A stretch of 64,000 nt of DNA from Nitrosomonadales bacterium (GTDB taxonomy: Bacteria; Pseudomonadota; Gammaproteobacteria; Burkholderiales; Gallionellaceae): NCBI GenBank assembly GCA_016716325.1, contig JADJWO010000001.1, forward strand, positions 868,001-932,000, written 5' to 3'. Numbering within the stretch: position 1 is the stretch's first letter; the number at the start of each line of letters is the position of its first letter. Made by a program: the position numbers and the translations under genes. Shown one piece after another: positions 61,977 through 64,000 of this stretch. The notes beneath the pieces are model-generated. The model made no database searches. It saw nothing but the letters and a program-made list of their open reading frames with translations, and was not told where the DNA came from.

Positions 61977-62010
61977 CGAATGGCAGGATACGCGGCAACA
62001 ATATTGTCAC

Positions 62011-62038
62011 AATCGACCCGCACAATCGCGGGTCGATT
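62011..62038. terminator. Hairpin between the SpoIIAA-like gene and dgkA
   Basis: Perfect 11-bp stem AATCGACCCGC-ACAATC-GCGGGTCGATT, followed by CATTTC only. With no T-tract it may be a weak terminator or an mRNA-stabilising structure. Confidence 0.5.
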
Positions 62039-62055
62039 CATTTCAGGAGTTTTCA

Positions 62056-62424
62056 GTGAAAAGTCCATACAAAGGGAAAACCGGTCTGCGCCGCGTGTAT
62101 AACGCATTCGGTTATTCGCTCGCCGGATTCCGCGCCGCATACCAGCATGAAGACGCCTTTCGCCAGGAAGTCCTGCTCTCCGCGCTGCTGATCCCGCTGG
62201 CGCTGTGGCTGCCGGTCGCCGGCCTCGGCAAGGCGCTGATGATCGCCAGCGTATTATTGGTATTGATCGTCGAGCTGCTGAACTCCGCCATCGAGGCTGC
62301 CGTGGATCGCATCTCGCTGGACAGCCACAACCTCGCCAAACGCGCCAAGGACATCGGCAGCGCCGCCGTATTGGTCAGCCTCATCAATGTGCTGGCGGTA
62401 TGGTCGCTGGTGCTGACCGCCTGA
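62056..62424 (+). CDS. dgkA: Diacylglycerol kinase
   Basis: 122 residues, three membrane helices. It phosphorylates diacylglycerol to phosphatidic acid in the inner membrane. The active-site segment VELLNSAIEAAVDRISLDSH and FRQEVLLSALLIPLALWL are typical. The start is GTG at 62056 with AGGAG seven bases upstream; longer in-frame readings overlap the preceding gene and hairpin. Confidence 0.94.
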   Translation: MKSPYKGKTGLRRVYNAFGYSLAGFRAAYQHEDAFRQEVLLSALLIPLALWLPVAGLGKALMIASVLLVLIVELLNSAIEAAVDRISLDSHNLAKRAKDIGSAAVLVSLINVLAVWSLVLTA

Positions 62425-62486
62425 TTTCACCAATCCTTCAAGAAAACTTCATTTAATCTTCATGTTCGCGCGGCAGGATGCGCGGC

Positions 62487-63701
62487 ATGAATACAGTAAA
62501 TGACCTCCTCAATCGCCCCGCGCCCCTGCACATTGCACTGGTGACCGAGACCTACCTGCCCGAAGTGAACGGCGTTGCCATCACCATCGGTCGTATGGTG
62601 GAAGGCTTGAATAAACGCGGACATCTCATCCACCTGATCCGTCCGCGCCAGCACAAACGGGACGCGCCGCAACAGGAACACCTGCTCTGTGAGACGCTGG
62701 TCTCAGGCATGCCGATCCCGGGTTATCCAGAACTCAAGGCCGGGCTCCCGGCAAAGGGCCTGCTATTGAGTTTATGGCAGCAACGGCGCCCGGACATCGT
62801 GCATGTTGCCACCGAAGGACCGCTGGGCTGGTCGGCCTGCAGCGCCGCCCGAAAGCTGGGCATTCCGGTCAGCACCGACTTCCACACCAACTTCCACAAT
62901 TACAGCCGGCACTACGGCGTGGGATGGATGAACAAGCCGATCGCTTCCTATCTGCGCCACTTCCACAACCGTACGGACTGCACGCTCGTACCGACCACTT
63001 CGCTGCAACAGGAATTACTGCACGATGGCTACCGCGATGTGATGGTGGTGTCGCGCGGCGTGGATGCGGAGCTGTTCCACCCGGCCAAACGCAGCATCGA
63101 ACTGCGCAACACCTGGGGCGCGACGGACGGCACTCCTGTGGCCATCATCGTCAGCCGGCTGGCAGCGGAGAAAAACCTGCCGGTGGTGATCCAGGCGTTC
63201 GAACAGATGCGCGCCATACGGCCGGACGCAAAGCTGGTCATGGTCGGCGACGGGCCTGCCCGCGCCGCACTGGAAAAGCAGCATCCTGACGTGATCTTCG
63301 CCGGCATGCGCACCGGCGAAGAGCTTGCCGCGCATTATGCCTCGGGCGATATCTTCCTCTACCCAAGCCTGACCGAAACCTATGGCAACGTGACGGTCGA
63401 GGCGATGGCCAGCGGCTTGGCTACCATTGCCTATGACTACGCTGCCGCACGCCAGCATATCCGCCATGAAGTGAACGGCTTGCTCGCGCCGTTCGACGAT
63501 ACGGCGGCTTTCGTCGCACAGGCGAGCGGACTGGTCGCCGATACCGGGCGCATCCACCGTCTCCGCAACAGCGCCCGCCAGACCGTGGAATCGCTGACTT
63601 GGGAGCACATCATGGGACAGATGGAGACGGCGCTCGCCGACATGGTGCATACCAAAGGGGTGAACAATGTCCAGACCGAGCTTTCCGCTGCAACAGATTA
63701 G
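62487..63701 (+). CDS. Family 4 glycosyltransferase (MgtA/alpha-mannosyltransferase-like)
   Basis: 404 residues with a GT-B fold. The N-terminus IALVTETYLPEVNGVAITIGRMV and VATEGPLGWSACSAARKLGI is typical of GT4 enzymes acting on glycolipids. The C-terminal donor-site motif is SLTETYGNVTVEAMASG, with the E-x7-E pattern. It probably adds a hexose to a membrane lipid. Start at 62487 (MNTVNDLL); an ATG three codons upstream is possible. It overlaps the PAP2 gene by 35 bp. Confidence 0.88.
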   Translation: MNTVNDLLNRPAPLHIALVTETYLPEVNGVAITIGRMVEGLNKRGHLIHLIRPRQHKRDAPQQEHLLCETLVSGMPIPGYPELKAGLPAKGLLLSLWQQRRPDIVHVATEGPLGWSACSAARKLGIPVSTDFHTNFHNYSRHYGVGWMNKPIASYLRHFHNRTDCTLVPTTSLQQELLHDGYRDVMVVSRGVDAELFHPAKRSIELRNTWGATDGTPVAIIVSRLAAEKNLPVVIQAFEQMRAIRPDAKLVMVGDGPARAALEKQHPDVIFAGMRTGEELAAHYASGDIFLYPSLTETYGNVTVEAMASGLATIAYDYAAARQHIRHEVNGLLAPFDDTAAFVAQASGLVADTGRIHRLRNSARQTVESLTWEHIMGQMETALADMVHTKGVNNVQTELSAATD

Positions 63702-64000
63702 CCAGTGGGATGTCGGGCTTTGCCAGTTCTGCAACCGGCAAAGCCGTTACTTGTTGGTGCGCAAATTGTTCCGCGTTGTCAGCCGGCTTGGTGACGGGGT
63801 CTTCTGGTACTTCCTGATGTCCCTCATGCTGCTGCGCTACCAGGCTACGGCGTTACCCGCCGTGATGCATATGCTCGCCGTTGCGCTGGCCGGCACGCTG
63901 CTCTATAAACTGATCAAGGGCAAGACCCTGCGCCCGCGTCCGTTCAAGGTCTACCCCAGCATCGTCTGCGCCGGCAAGGCATTAGACCAGTTCAGCTTCC
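63667..64000 (+). CDS. PAP2-family phosphatase, 5' part (cut by window edge)
   Basis: 111 residues are visible before the edge. Two hydrophobic helices (WYFLMSLMLLRYQATALPAV, LAVALAGTLLYKLI) precede the first phosphatase motif KGKTLRPRP, and the next motif would begin just beyond QFSF. Family members remove phosphate from lipid pyrophosphates or phosphatidic acid. With dgkA and the glycosyltransferase next to it, a role in lipid or isoprenyl-phosphate recycling is likely. The ATG at 63667 lies inside the glycosyltransferase's end. Confidence 0.85.
   Translation, partial: MSRPSFPLQQISQWDVGLCQFCNRQSRYLLVRKLFRVVSRLGDGVFWYFLMSLMLLRYQATALPAVMHMLAVALAGTLLYKLIKGKTLRPRPFKVYPSIVCAGKALDQFSF

Noticed and set aside
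1..64000. Integrated prophage or conjugative element
   Set aside because: No integrase, phage structural or transfer genes; mobile DNA is limited to small insertion elements and palindromic repeats.

Overview
The window looks like a chromosomal segment of a GC-rich betaproteobacterium. A Gallionellaceae-like or other Nitrosomonadales host is my best guess, from gene order and protein flavour; the sequence does not prove it. Most genes lie on the minus strand, so the text follows minus-strand transcription from high to low coordinates where that matters.

Left edge (1-3.7 kb): a conserved block of ndk, rlmN, pilW/pilF and the start of a RodZ-type gene, plus an MtfA-like metallopeptidase. rlmN carries an in-frame palindromic repeat insertion.

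Accessory region (3.8-28.4 kb): a type I secretion locus. A 4015-residue secreted protein starts with a lipase-like alpha/beta-hydrolase domain, continues with RTX calcium-binding repeats and six VCBS repeats, and ends in an unusual tail. Its apparent exporter is an HlyB-type ABC transporter (25706-28081) and an HlyD-type adaptor (23097-24464). Between exporter and effector lie three copies of a cassette in which a small two-helix membrane protein directly precedes a lipase-like N-terminal module. Only the copy next to the giant gene is full length. The second is truncated after the lipase domain and the third is broken by a mobile element. The membrane proteins keep conserved ends but differ strongly in the middle, which suggests immunity or chaperone partners of the lipase domain. 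The area also holds an intact RAYT-type IS200-like element, a RAYT remnant, an IS4-family element (21318-22641), a VapBC toxin-antitoxin pair flanked by a duplicated 3' end of hlyB, and several palindromic repeats. A ~22-bp dyad occurs upstream of hlyB, hlyD and the distant psiF, suggesting shared control.

Core block (28.4-46.1 kb): an ammonium transporter with a sigma-54-like promoter and an NtrC-like site, a Nudix hydrolase, an SPFH/NfeD pair, and the complete 14-gene nuoA-N operon for respiratory complex I, ended by a strong terminator.

Right part (46.2-64 kb): tRNA-Leu(GAG), secG and tpiA; pantothenate genes panD, panC and panB with two membrane/secreted unknowns between; a deoxynucleoside kinase, folK and pcnB; psiF; a class I glutamine amidotransferase; folE2; the isoprenoid genes dxs and ispA with xseB. 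Divergent plus-strand genes follow: a Rieske oxygenase, an EamA transporter, a SpoIIAA-like protein, dgkA, a family 4 glycosyltransferase and a truncated PAP2 phosphatase.
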